Shown: positions 6,737-13,114, counted from the first letter of the stretch. The stretch is 13,601 bases of DNA from JBBROS01 sp964246015 (GCA_964246015.1 CAXTPG010000113.1:1-13601); one strand, 5' to 3'. Translations and numbers: made by a program. The notes: generated by a model from the sequence alone, not told the origin.

Positions 6737-7698
6737 TTGGGCAGGAACTCGTTGGTCCAGAAGGCGGTGGGGGGGAGGGTGGTTTCGAGTCCCTGGAACT
6801 CCTTCATGAGGGCGACGGTGCCGGTCCAGTCTTCGTCGGACATGACACCCGTGGGTTTGCCGCGGCCGTTGGGGCTTTGCATGAGGAGCATTCCGGCCTT
6901 GAGCTGGGCCATGGAGAGGGCGCGGTCGAGGGTGGGTTTGACGGCGACGAGGGCGTCAATGGCGGCTTCGGGTTCCTTTGCCGCGAGGTCGTAGGCGGCG
7001 CGGGTGGCGGCGGCGAAGCGGCGGATGAGGGCGGGGTCTTTTTTCGCGAGGTCGGTGGTGACGAGGATGGCGAGGCCGAGGGTGTTGGCGCCGAGCTCGC
7101 TGAAGAGGAGGGTTGTGGTGGGGGTGCCGCGCTGGTCGAGGATGATGGCCTGGTTCTCGATCCCGCCGAGCATTCCGGCGGCGCGTTTCTCGAGGACGGC
7201 GACGAGTTTTGCGGCGCCGTCGACGCGGAGGGCGCGGAGGTGGTCGGGGGGTAGTTTCTGGGCGCGGAGGACGGCGGGGAGGAGGACGAGGCTGGCCTCG
7301 CCGGTTGTGGCGGCGATGGTTGCGCCGGCGAGTCCCTTGAGGTCGGTGATTCCGCTGGCCTTGGGGACGATGATCCCGTTGGGGCCGCTGTTCATGATGC
7401 CCATGACGGCCTGGATGGGGACTCCGCGGGCGATTCCGGCGACGATGGAGGTTCCGTCGGCGAGGCCGAAGGTGTCGGAGCCGGCGGCGACGGCCTGGAC
7501 GGCGCGGCCGGAGCCCTGGCCTTCTCCGATGTCGAGGTCGATGCCGTGCTGCTTGTACAGGCCACGGGCGACGCCGAGGTAGAAGGGGGCGTGGAAGCCG
7601 TAGGCGAGCCAGTTGAGGCGGAGGCTTGCCTTGTCGTCGGCGTGGGCGGGGGTCGTGAGGCAGATCGCGGCGAGGGCCGCGAGGATGATGCGGGTCAT
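6733..7698 (-). CDS. NMT1/THI5-like ABC substrate-binding protein
   Basis: A 321-residue periplasmic binding protein of the SsuA/THI5-like class. ATG 7698 is preceded by GAAAGGAA five bases away, and the protein starts with a clear Sec signal peptide, MTRIILAALAAICLTTPAHA, cleaved before DD. The mature N-terminus LNWLAYGFHAPFYLGVARGL at 28-47 and the following HGIDLDI stretch are hallmarks of the family, whose ligands include pyrimidine precursors, sulfonates, nitrate and aromatic acids. The frame stays open far upstream but the rest belongs to the permease in another frame. It lies 11 bp after the permease and overlaps the dehydrogenase. The ligand cannot be deduced. Confidence 0.9.
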   Translation of the reverse strand: MTRIILAALAAICLTTPAHADDKASLRLNWLAYGFHAPFYLGVARGLYKQHGIDLDIGEGQGSGRAVQAVAAGSDTFGLADGTSIVAGIARGVPIQAVMGIMNSGPNGIIVPKASGITDLKGLAGATIAATTGEASLVLLPAVLRAQKLPPDHLRALRVDGAAKLVAVLEKRAAGMLGGIENQAIILDQRGTPTTTLLFSELGANTLGLAILVTTDLAKKDPALIRRFAAATRAAYDLAAKEPEAAIDALVAVKPTLDRALSMAQLKAGMLLMQSPNGRGKPTGVMSDEDWTGTVALMKEFQGLETTLPPTAFWTNEFLPK

Positions 7699-7703
7699 GG
7701 GGG

Positions 7704-7711
7704 TTCCTTTC
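7704..7711 (-). promoter_or_regulatory. Ribosome-binding site of the NMT1/THI5-like gene
   Basis: GAAAGGAA on the minus strand, five bases before ATG 7698. It fixes this start within a much longer open frame and lies across the permease stop codon. Confidence 0.7.
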
Positions 7712-8489
7712 AGATACCGGGGGCTTCGCCCGAGAGGCGGCGGCGGGAGACGTGCCAGGGGACTGCGAAGCCTTCGACGATCTCGACGGCGCCGTAGAGG
7801 GCGAGTCCGAGGGCGGAGAGGGTGAAGACGGCGGCGAAGCTGCCGGCGGTGTCGAGGTTGCCGTTGTATTCCATGAGGAGGTAGCCGAGGCCGCGGTCGG
7901 AGGCGACGAACTCGGCGACGACGGCGGCGGTTGCGGCGAGGGCCGCGGCGACCTTGAAGCCGCCGAAGAGGGCGGGCATGGCGTGGGGGAGCTGGACCAT
8001 GCGGAAGGTGCGGAGGCGGCCGGCGCCGGTTGAGCGGACGAGCTCGATGATTTCGGGCTCGATGGAGCGGAAGGCGGTTATGGCGGCGACGACGATGGGG
8101 AAGAAGGAGAGGAGGAAGACGAGGAGGATCTTGGGGGTGATGCCGAAGCCGAACCAGATGATGAAGAGGGGTGCGACGGCGATCTTGGGGACGATCTGGA
8201 GGAAGACGAGGAGGGGGTAGGCGATGGCCTGGACGGGCCGGCTGAAGGCGATTCCGAGGGCGATGAGGACGCCGAAGACGACGGCGGCGGCGAAGCCGAG
8301 GAGCATGGGCTGGAGGGTGTAGCCGGCGGCGGAGGCGAGGCTGCGCCAGTTTGCGCCGACGTTGACGAGGATGACGCTGGGTGCGGGGAGCAGGTAGGCG
8401 GGGATGGCGAGGGCGCGGGCGAGGATTTCCCACAGGAGCAGGAAGGCGGCGATGCCGATGAGGGGTCGCAGCCTGGGCAGGAGGTTCAT
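7710..8489 (-). CDS. ABC permease, SsuC/TauC-type
   Basis: A 259-residue inner-membrane permease of the nitrate/sulfonate/taurine class, which works as a homodimer. Hydrophobic segments near residues 8-28, 62-82, 92-113, 119-140, 183-197 and 215-240 fit the usual five to six helices. The docking loop is at about 149-179 (ELVRSTGAGRLRTFRMVQLP and the following PALFGGFK). DRGLGYLL at 198-205 is a further family mark. It is the first gene of the leftward operon and diverges from the IclR-type regulator with 62 bp or fewer between starts. The ATPase it needs is encoded on the other side, at 9346. Confidence 0.9.
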   Translation of the reverse strand: MNLLPRLRPLIGIAAFLLLWEILARALAIPAYLLPAPSVILVNVGANWRSLASAAGYTLQPMLLGFAAAVVFGVLIALGIAFSRPVQAIAYPLLVFLQIVPKIAVAPLFIIWFGFGITPKILLVFLLSFFPIVVAAITAFRSIEPEIIELVRSTGAGRLRTFRMVQLPHAMPALFGGFKVAAALAATAAVVAEFVASDRGLGYLLMEYNGNLDTAGSFAAVFTLSALGLALYGAVEIVEGFAVPWHVSRRRLSGEAPGI

Positions 8490-8513
8490 CGGTCCGTTTC
8501 CCAGCCGGCCCGC

Positions 8514-8545
8514 TTGACTGCGGGCTGTTAATGGAACAGTGTTCC
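8514..8545 (+). promoter_or_regulatory. Divergent promoter/IclR operator candidate
   Basis: TTGACT (8514-8519) is a good -35; a -10 would fall near 8537-8542 (CAGTGT, a weak match). Over that -10 lies a perfect inverted repeat GGAAC-AGT-GTTCC (8533-8545), a form close to sites bound by IclR-family regulators. Transcription would start near 8549. The site sits between the permease gene and the regulator gene, so one dimer could control both directions. Confidence 0.5.
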
Positions 8546-8551
8546 GCTAAC

Positions 8552-9349
8552 ATGCGCCTTGTCAAGTCCCTGCTGCAGCGTTGCGCCGAGGTGGTCGAGC
8601 ATATGGCCGCGGCGGCGGAGCCGTGCCGGTTGTCGTCGATCGCGCAGGCGCTGGAGCTGCCGAAGTCGGCCACGCATCGGTTGTTGCGGGAGATGCTGGC
8701 GCTGGGGTGGGTGGAGCAGGAGGGGGATGACGGGCCGTATCGGCTGACGCTGCGGTTCGCGCTGCTGGGGCACCGGGTGCTGCAGGCGAGCGGGTTGCCG
8801 GATCTGGTTCAGCCGGTGCTTGACCGTCTTGCGGGGGAGACGCGGGAGCTGGTGCGGTTGACGATCGCGCGGGATGGGGCGGCGGGGCAGGGTCTGGTCT
8901 GGTTTGCGGCGGCGCAGGGGGCTCCGCCGGGATTGCTGTATCAGCCGGCGATGGATGGGGCGGTGGTGCTGCATGCGACGGCGAACGGGAAGGCGTATCT
9001 GGCCTTGCTCGGGGATGCGGCGCTGCCGCTGGTGCGGCGGCATGGGCTGGCTGCGGTGACGCCGCGGACGCTGACGAGCGAGGCGGCGCTGGTTGCGGAG
9101 CTGGCGCGGGTGCGGGCGGCCGGGCATGCGGTGGCGGCGGAGGAGGCGGAGGTGGGGATCACGGCGGTCGCGGTCGCGGTTGCGGCGGGGGGGCGTCCGT
9201 TGGGGACGGTTTCGGTTGCGGGACCGAGTATTCGGATCGGGGCGGGGCGCATCCCGGAATTGGCTGCGGCGCTTGGCGAGACGGCGGCGATCCTGTCGGC
9301 GGTCTGGCCGGGGGAATCACGACGTCTGGTGCGGGAGGCACGTCCATGA
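8552..9349 (+). CDS. IclR-family transcriptional regulator
   Basis: A 265-residue regulator. The N-terminal winged helix-turn-helix spans about residues 1-65 (SSIAQALELPKSATHRLLRE is the recognition part), followed by a wing (GPYRLTLRFALLG) and the IclR effector domain, with the DGAVVLHATANGKAYLALL stretch that is typical of the ligand-binding half. ATG 8552 is preferred; ATG 8531 in frame would add seven residues, but those codons are the GGAACAGTGTTCC operator candidate. Neither start has a strong ribosome-binding site. IclR proteins usually sense a small organic acid or aromatic compound, so this one probably responds to the substrate of the surrounding importer and controls the divergent operon. 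Its stop overlaps the ATPase start by four bases. Confidence 0.88.
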   Translation: MRLVKSLLQRCAEVVEHMAAAAEPCRLSSIAQALELPKSATHRLLREMLALGWVEQEGDDGPYRLTLRFALLGHRVLQASGLPDLVQPVLDRLAGETRELVRLTIARDGAAGQGLVWFAAAQGAPPGLLYQPAMDGAVVLHATANGKAYLALLGDAALPLVRRHGLAAVTPRTLTSEAALVAELARVRAAGHAVAAEEAEVGITAVAVAVAAGGRPLGTVSVAGPSIRIGAGRIPELAAALGETAAILSAVWPGESRRLVREARP

Positions 9350-10104
9350 AGCTGGAGATTGCCGGGGCCGGGAAGCGGTTCGGGCCGGTGCAGGCGTTGT
9401 CGCCAATGGATCTTGTCGTCGAGGATGGGGGGTTCATTGCGATCGTCGGGCCTTCGGGGTGCGGGAAGAGCACGCTGATGCGGCTGGTGGCGGGTTTGCT
9501 GCCGGCGAGCGAGGGGGCGATCACGGCGGGTGGGCGACGCGTGGCCGGGCCGGTGACGGAGCTGGGGATCGTGTTCCAGCAGCCGGTTCTGCTGGAGTGG
9601 CGGACGGCGCTGGAGAACGTGCTGTTCCAGGTGGAGATGCGGGGGATGCCGGCGTCGGCGCACCGGGAGCGGGCGATGGAGCTGCTGGACCAGGTGGGGC
9701 TGGCGGATTTTGCGGGCAGTTATCCGCACCAGTTGAGCGGGGGGATGCGGCAGCGGGTGGCGATCGCGCGGGCGTTGGTGCACGACCCCGGGCTGCTGCT
9801 GATGGACGAGCCGTTCGGGGCGTTGGATGCGCTGACGCGGGAGCAGATGCGGATCGACCTGGAGCAGCTTTGGCTGCGCCGGCGGATGACGGTGCTGTTC
9901 GTGACGCACAGCGTCGACGAGGCGGTGCTGCTGGCGGACCGGGTCGTGGTGATGTCGCCGCGGCCTGGGCGGGTGGACCGGGTGATCGATGTGGCGTTGC
10001 CGCGGGCGCGGGGGCTGGAGGCGCGGCGGCACCCTGCGTTTCTGGCGCATGAGGCGGAGATTACGGAGATCTTCCTGGAGCGTGGGGTGTTGCGGCGGGG
10101 GTGA
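9346..10104 (+). CDS. ABC importer ATPase, SsuB/TauB-type
   Basis: A 252-residue ATPase, the missing energy subunit for the permease and binding protein encoded leftwards. Walker A GPSGCGKST is at 35-43, the Q-loop at 77-80 (VFQQP), the signature LSGGMRQR at 130-137, Walker B LLLMDEP at 150-156 and the switch histidine at 188. It is short and lacks a TOBE domain, as usual in the nitrate/sulfonate class. The start overlaps the regulator stop (ATGA) and has a strong GGGAGG site (9333-9338) seven bases ahead. Its last 19 bases, including the stop, are repeated exactly at 11469-11487, on the other side of the toxin-antitoxin module. Confidence 0.92.
   Translation: MKLEIAGAGKRFGPVQALSPMDLVVEDGGFIAIVGPSGCGKSTLMRLVAGLLPASEGAITAGGRRVAGPVTELGIVFQQPVLLEWRTALENVLFQVEMRGMPASAHRERAMELLDQVGLADFAGSYPHQLSGGMRQRVAIARALVHDPGLLLMDEPFGALDALTREQMRIDLEQLWLRRRMTVLFVTHSVDEAVLLADRVVVMSPRPGRVDRVIDVALPRARGLEARRHPAFLAHEAEITEIFLERGVLRRG
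10086..10104 (+). repeat. 19-bp direct repeat, left flank of the toxin-antitoxin cassette
   Basis: GGTGTTGCGGCGGGGGTGA, identical to 11469-11487. This copy is the 3' end of the ATPase gene with its TGA. The two copies bracket 1364 bp that hold only the two-gene module. The preceding and following bases differ, so the match ends sharply on both sides. Confidence 0.9.
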
Positions 10105-10111
10105 TCGGTGG

Positions 10112-10139
10112 TTGACGTGGTTGCGGCGGATGTTACATC
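10112..10139 (+). promoter_or_regulatory. Promoter candidate of the toxin-antitoxin module
   Basis: TTGACG (10112-10117), a 16-bp spacer and TACATC (10134-10139) as a modest -10. Transcription would begin about at 10145, right at ATG 10146, so the antitoxin mRNA may be leaderless; no Shine-Dalgarno sequence is present. This would let the inserted module be expressed independently of the upstream ATPase. Confidence 0.4.
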
Positions 10140-10145
10140 GGTCGG

Positions 10146-10760
10146 ATGACAACCAGGGTGCCGCGACGCCGGGCCAATGAGGACAGGGTGCGGACGGCGT
10201 TCCGCAACCGGGCCAACAGGGCGGTGGCGGCGCTTGCGGAGTCGGCGGGCGTCGATGCGCTTGCAAGGGCGCTGGAGTCGGCGACTGATTTCGGCACGAT
10301 CGCCTGGGCATTGGGCCACGTGGCGCTGCCCGGGGCGGCGCGGTCGGTCGATCCATTTGCCGATGCCTTGGCGCGGGGCGCCGAGGAGCGGGCACGGCTG
10401 AGCGCTTCATGCGGCGGGTTGCTGTCGGCGACGGAGGCGGCCCGTGTTCTGGGCGGCATCAGCCGGCAGGCGGTGGACAAGCGGCGACGGGCGGGGCAGC
10501 TGCTGGCAGTGCAGATCGGGGGAGACTGGCGCTATCCCGGCGTGCAGTTCGGGCGGGACGGCGTGGTGCCGCGTGCGCTCGCCATCGTGCTGTCGAAGGC
10601 CTTGGCATCGGGGATGGGAGCCTGGTCGGTGCTGGACTTCCTGCTTGCACCCGAACCGGCCCTGGCAGGCCGGTCGCCGGCCGACGTACTGCATGCGGGT
10701 CCTGACGGGCGAGAGATCATTCGGCTTCTGGACGCAGCGCAGGCCGACGCCTTCGGATGA
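10146..10760 (+). CDS. Antitoxin of a RES-type toxin-antitoxin module (HTH plus MbcA/ParS/Xre-like toxin-binding end)
   Basis: A 204-residue protein directly coupled (ATGA overlap) to a RES-domain gene. Residues 1-85 are helical and unassigned. Residues 93-135 look like an excisionase/MerR-like helix-turn-helix: ATEAARVLGGISRQAVDKRR, then a short wing with GGDWRYPGVQF. The C-terminus (about 158-200) fits the toxin-binding domain of the MbcA/ParS/Xre group: a WSVLDFLLAP stretch, GRSPADVL at 175-182 and DGREIIRLLDA at 187-197. It should neutralise the toxin by blocking its NAD site and repress its own promoter. Unusual points are the DNA-binding part, which is not a classical Xre domain, and the long N-terminal region. 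Its codons mix G and C at third positions, unlike the neighbours, which suggests recent arrival. Assignment rests on motif memory and gene order. Confidence 0.72.
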   Translation: MTTRVPRRRANEDRVRTAFRNRANRAVAALAESAGVDALARALESATDFGTIAWALGHVALPGAARSVDPFADALARGAEERARLSASCGGLLSATEAARVLGGISRQAVDKRRRAGQLLAVQIGGDWRYPGVQFGRDGVVPRALAIVLSKALASGMGAWSVLDFLLAPEPALAGRSPADVLHAGPDGREIIRLLDAAQADAFG

Positions 10761-11383
10761 CTGGCACCGATCGCGGCCCGTCTGGCCGTGCGGCGGCGCC
10801 AGCGGAGGGGTTGCGGGGTCTGCGGCTTCCGCTGGCCGTGCATGATGCCGGGCGTTCGTTCGCGCGCATCCACCGGACGACGCATGCGGCGGTATTCTTC
10901 TCGCCGGGACCTGGCCGGTTGCCTGCAGGGCGGTTCGACAGCGCGTCTGGACGGTTCGGCGTTCTGTATGCCGGGTTCAGCGTCGAGGCGGCGTTCGTCG
11001 AGACGGTGCTGCGCAGCCCGGCGCGCCGTCTGGTCGGTCGGGCCGAAATCGCCGATCGGTCGCTGAGCATGCTGACGCTGTTGCGGCCCGTGCGCCTCGT
11101 GCAGCTGCACGGCGCCGGGCTGCAACAGCTCGGTCTGGACAATGCGATCACGACCGGGCCGTACGCGCCGTGCGCCGAATGGGCGGACGCGCTGCACGAT
11201 CATCCCGAGCGGCCGGACGGCCTTGCGTACGCGTCTCGGCACGACCCTGACCGGCTCTGCCTGGCGTTGTTCTCGCGGGCGCAGGACGCGATCGTGCCAT
11301 CGTCAGGACCTGCGGCGCTGTCGAGCATGAGGCACGAGGTCGCTCGGCTACTTCGGCAGTACGGGAAGGGTTTGGAGCCGTAG
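10757..11383 (+). CDS. RES-domain toxin (predicted NAD+-degrading)
   Basis: A 208-residue protein of the RES family, whose studied members deplete NAD+ by phosphorolysis or hydrolysis and are held in check by the adjacent antitoxin. The conserved residues that give the name are visible: arginine in FARIHR (R40), the GRFDSASGRFGVLYAG stretch with Y71, glutamate in AFVET (E82) and serine in DGLAYASRHDP (S160). The domain appears complete, so the toxin is probably active. The first 20 residues are a Pro/Ala/Gly-rich extension. Translation is coupled to the antitoxin by a four-base overlap. Like the antitoxin gene it has nearly equal G and C on the + strand (for example 21 G and 20 C in 11041-11100), in contrast to flanking genes. 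Confidence 0.82.
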   Translation: MTGTDRGPSGRAAAPAEGLRGLRLPLAVHDAGRSFARIHRTTHAAVFFSPGPGRLPAGRFDSASGRFGVLYAGFSVEAAFVETVLRSPARRLVGRAEIADRSLSMLTLLRPVRLVQLHGAGLQQLGLDNAITTGPYAPCAEWADALHDHPERPDGLAYASRHDPDRLCLALFSRAQDAIVPSSGPAALSSMRHEVARLLRQYGKGLEP

Positions 11384-11452
11384 CCGCCTATGGCGCCAGC
11401 ACCGCGCGGAAGCCGCGTCGGGAGCCCGTGAGCGTCTCTGGACCGCTGAGGA

Positions 11453-12097
11453 TCAGGGCGGGGACCGAGGTGTTGCGGCGGGGGTGAGGGCTGGGTCGAG
11501 TTCGGCGAGGGTCAGGAGGTCGGCGTATTTCTGGCCCATGTCGAAGAGGTTGGCGTCGTGGGGGGCCTGGGCGCGGTCGCCGACGCAGTCGGTGACGACG
11601 GTGGTGCGGAGGTTGTAGGCGCTGGCGTCGATGACGGTGGCGCGGACGCAGCCGCTGGTGGTGCAGCCGGCGACGAGGAGGGTGTCGATGCGGCGGTAGA
11701 GGAGCCAGCCGGCGAGTTCGGTGCCGAAGAAGGCGCTGGCGTGGCGCTTGCGGAGGACGAGTTCGCCGGGGTGGGGGGTGAGTTCGGGGACGATCTGGCT
11801 GAGGGGGCTGGTTTCCGTGAGGGTGCGGAGGGCGGGGACCTTGCGGGTGAAGCCTCCGGCGTCGGCGCCGTCATCGGCGTAGACGACGCGGGTGTGGATG
11901 ACGGGCCAGGCGCGGCTGCGGGCGAGGGCGAGGAGGTGGACCGTTCGTTCGATGGCCGGGGCGATGTTGCCGCCGCCGAAATGGGCGGGGTCGGTGAAGC
12001 CGTGGATGAAGTCGACGATGACGAGGGCGGGGGCTTCGCCCATGCCGATGCGGCCGGCGAAGCCCTGTTTCCGGTAGATGTCGAGGTCTTCGGTCAT
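11453..12097 (-). CDS. Isochorismatase-fold cysteine hydrolase (N-carbamoylsarcosine amidase/maleamate amidohydrolase-like)
   Basis: A 214-residue hydrolase. The catalytic triad is visible as D29 (VIVDFIHGFTDP), K117 (VLRKRHASAFFGT) and C150 in VAGCTTSGCVRAT. The FAGRIGMG opening, HASAFFGTEL and GCTTSGCVRAT resemble N-carbamoylsarcosine amidase and maleamate amidohydrolase (NicF) more than EntB-type isochorismatase or nicotinamidase; it would cleave a small amide and release ammonia. ATG 12097 overlaps the Sel1 gene stop (ATGA) and has GGAG seven bases ahead. The last five residues (PRSPP) and the stop lie beyond the right 19-bp repeat, on the cassette side, so the C-terminus was probably changed when the toxin-antitoxin module arrived. 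Confidence 0.87.
   Translation of the reverse strand: MTEDLDIYRKQGFAGRIGMGEAPALVIVDFIHGFTDPAHFGGGNIAPAIERTVHLLALARSRAWPVIHTRVVYADDGADAGGFTRKVPALRTLTETSPLSQIVPELTPHPGELVLRKRHASAFFGTELAGWLLYRRIDTLLVAGCTTSGCVRATVIDASAYNLRTTVVTDCVGDRAQAPHDANLFDMGQKYADLLTLAELDPALTPAATPRSPP
11469..11487 (+). repeat. 19-bp direct repeat, right flank of the toxin-antitoxin cassette
   Basis: Exact copy of 10086-10104. It lies within the 3' end of the isochorismatase-fold gene (residues around LTPAATP, minus strand). To its right the strong G skew typical of the window resumes; to its left lies the low-skew cassette with an 85-bp gene-poor tail after the toxin stop. Confidence 0.9.
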
Positions 12098-13029
12098 GCG
12101 GCGGCTCCGTGGTCGGGGGGGAGCGGGGCATGGGAGGCGGGGGTCTGTCCAGCCCTGATCGCGGCGCGCTGCATGGCCCTGGCGATGGCGCGGTAGGCCG
12201 GGTCGGGGGAGGCGGCGAGGGCTGCGCCGGCCTCGTGCAGGAAGTCGGGGCTGCCGTGGGCGGTGGCTTCGTGCAGCCAGTGTCGGGCCTCGTCGTGGCG
12301 GCCGTGCTGGGCGAGGAGGCTGGCGAGGTTGAACTGGCCGCGGAAGTCTCCGCCGCGGGCGGCGCGGGCGTAGCATTGGAGGGCGGCGGCGGGGTTGGGC
12401 GGGGTGGCCCAGCCCTGTTCCAGGAAGCGGCCGAGCATGTTGAGGGCTTTGGGGTGGCCCTGGGCGGCGGCGCGGCGGAACCAGCGGAGGGCGGCGGGGC
12501 GGTCGCGGGGGACACCCTGGCCCTGGAGGAGGAGGTTGGCGAGGTTGAACTGGGCCCAGTCGAGCCCGGCTTCGGCGGCGCGGCGGTAGAGGGCGGCGGC
12601 GCGGGCCGGGTCGGGTTCGGTGCCCCAGCCGCGTTCGTGGCAGCGGGCCTCCATGTTGAGGGCGGGGGGGTAGTCGGCGGTGGCGGCGGCCTGGAACCAG
12701 CGGAGCGCTGCGGCGGGGTCCCGGGGGACGCCGTCGCCGTCGAGGTGGCGCTGGCCGAGCATGAGCTGGGCCTCGACGAGGCCGGTGCGGGCGGCGGCTT
12801 CGATCCAGGGGGCGGCGGCGGCGCCGGCGAGGGTCGCGGCGCGGCGGGCGGGGGTCATGGCGGCGAGGGCGGCGATGGTGGGGTGTCGTTCAGGAGGGGG
12901 GCCGGGGTGGATGCCCGCGGGGAGCGTCGATCCACCCCCGGCCCCTCCCTTTCCAGGGAGGGGAGACGGATCGGTGAGGTTCGATCGGGGGCTCGATCGG
13001 GGGTTCGAACGGGAGTTCGGGGGGGGCAT
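12094..13029 (-). CDS. Sel1-repeat (TPR-like) protein
   Basis: Up to 311 residues, with about five Sel1-like helical repeats between residues 85 and 261; examples are AQLMLGQRHLDGDGVPRDPA with ALRWFQAAA, and AQFNLANLLLQGQGVPRDRP with ALRWFRRAA. Such proteins are protein-binding scaffolds; no enzyme site or secretion signal is seen. In many proteobacteria a Sel1 gene accompanies a TonB-dependent siderophore receptor and an iron-dependent dioxygenase, which fits the receptor next door. The start is uncertain. ATG 13029 has AAGG seven bases before it but yields a 57-residue low-complexity leader encoded by 12-bp repeats and a palindromic element; ATG 12858 (residue 58) would give a clean 254-residue protein but lacks a ribosome-binding site. 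The stop overlaps the hydrolase start. Confidence 0.82.
   Translation of the reverse strand: MPPPNSRSNPRSSPRSNLTDPSPLPGKGGAGGGSTLPAGIHPGPPPERHPTIAALAAMTPARRAATLAGAAAAPWIEAAARTGLVEAQLMLGQRHLDGDGVPRDPAAALRWFQAAATADYPPALNMEARCHERGWGTEPDPARAAALYRRAAEAGLDWAQFNLANLLLQGQGVPRDRPAALRWFRRAAAQGHPKALNMLGRFLEQGWATPPNPAAALQCYARAARGGDFRGQFNLASLLAQHGRHDEARHWLHEATAHGSPDFLHEAGAALAASPDPAYRAIARAMQRAAIRAGQTPASHAPLPPDHGAAA
12930..12964 (+). repeat. Palindromic extragenic-type element within the Sel1 5' region
   Basis: ATCCACCCCCGG followed by a perfect 9-bp stem, CCCCTCCCT (12942-12950) and AGGGAGGGG (12955-12963), loop TTCC. It has the style of dispersed extragenic palindromes and of the hairpins at 1455 and 1672, though the sequence differs. 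It lies inside the Sel1 open frame if ATG 13029 is used. Confidence 0.75.
12980..13027 (+). repeat. Four 12-bp tandem repeats
   Basis: TTCGATCGGGGG, CTCGATCGGGGG, TTCGAACGGGAG and TTCGGGGGGGGC follow one another at 12980, 12992, 13004 and 13016. The first two differ by one base and the last is degenerate. The 12-bp unit keeps frame, so on the minus strand it would encode a repeating Ser/Pro/Arg/Asn tetrapeptide at the Sel1 N-terminus. Confidence 0.8.
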
Positions 13030-13076
13030 TGTTCGGCCTTGCGGTGGTCGGAAGGGTGAGGTAGGGGTGGGTTATT

Positions 13077-13095
13077 GAGAATGACTCTCATAATC
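13077..13095 (+). promoter_or_regulatory. Fur box
   Basis: GAGAATGACTCTCATAATC matches the 19-bp Fur consensus GATAATGATAATCATTATC at 14 of 19 positions, and stands out as AT-rich in GC-rich surroundings. It ends 19 bp before the receptor ATG and includes CATAAT, which could be the -10. Iron-loaded Fur would block receptor transcription; the site is also only 48 bp from the possible Sel1 start on the other strand, so it may control both directions. Confidence 0.8.
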
Positions 13096-13114
13096 ACTCG
13101 CGATAGGCTAACCC

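Noticed and set aside
7699..8673. Very long minus-strand open frame read as an extension of the NMT1/THI5-like protein
   Set aside because: The extra part is Arg/Pro/His-rich, as expected for a frame-shifted reading of the permease gene, while a signal peptide and ribosome-binding site mark ATG 7698.
11384..11452. Small hairpin CGCGG-AAG-CCGCG (11405-11417) as terminator of the toxin gene
   Set aside because: The stem is only five base pairs and no T run follows.
10086..11487. Transposon or integron cassette proper
   Set aside because: There is no transposase or integrase, no terminal inverted repeats were seen and no attC-like fold; only the 19-bp direct repeats and composition support insertion.
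11453..12097. Naming the hydrolase entB (isochorismatase for catechol siderophore synthesis) because of the nearby siderophore receptor
   Set aside because: The motifs fit the carbamoylsarcosine amidase/maleamate amidohydrolase side of the superfamily, there is no aryl-carrier domain, and no entA/C/E-like genes are present.
12980..13027. CRISPR array or replication-origin iterons
   Set aside because: The 12-bp units are contiguous, degenerate and only four in number, with no spacers and no replication gene nearby.
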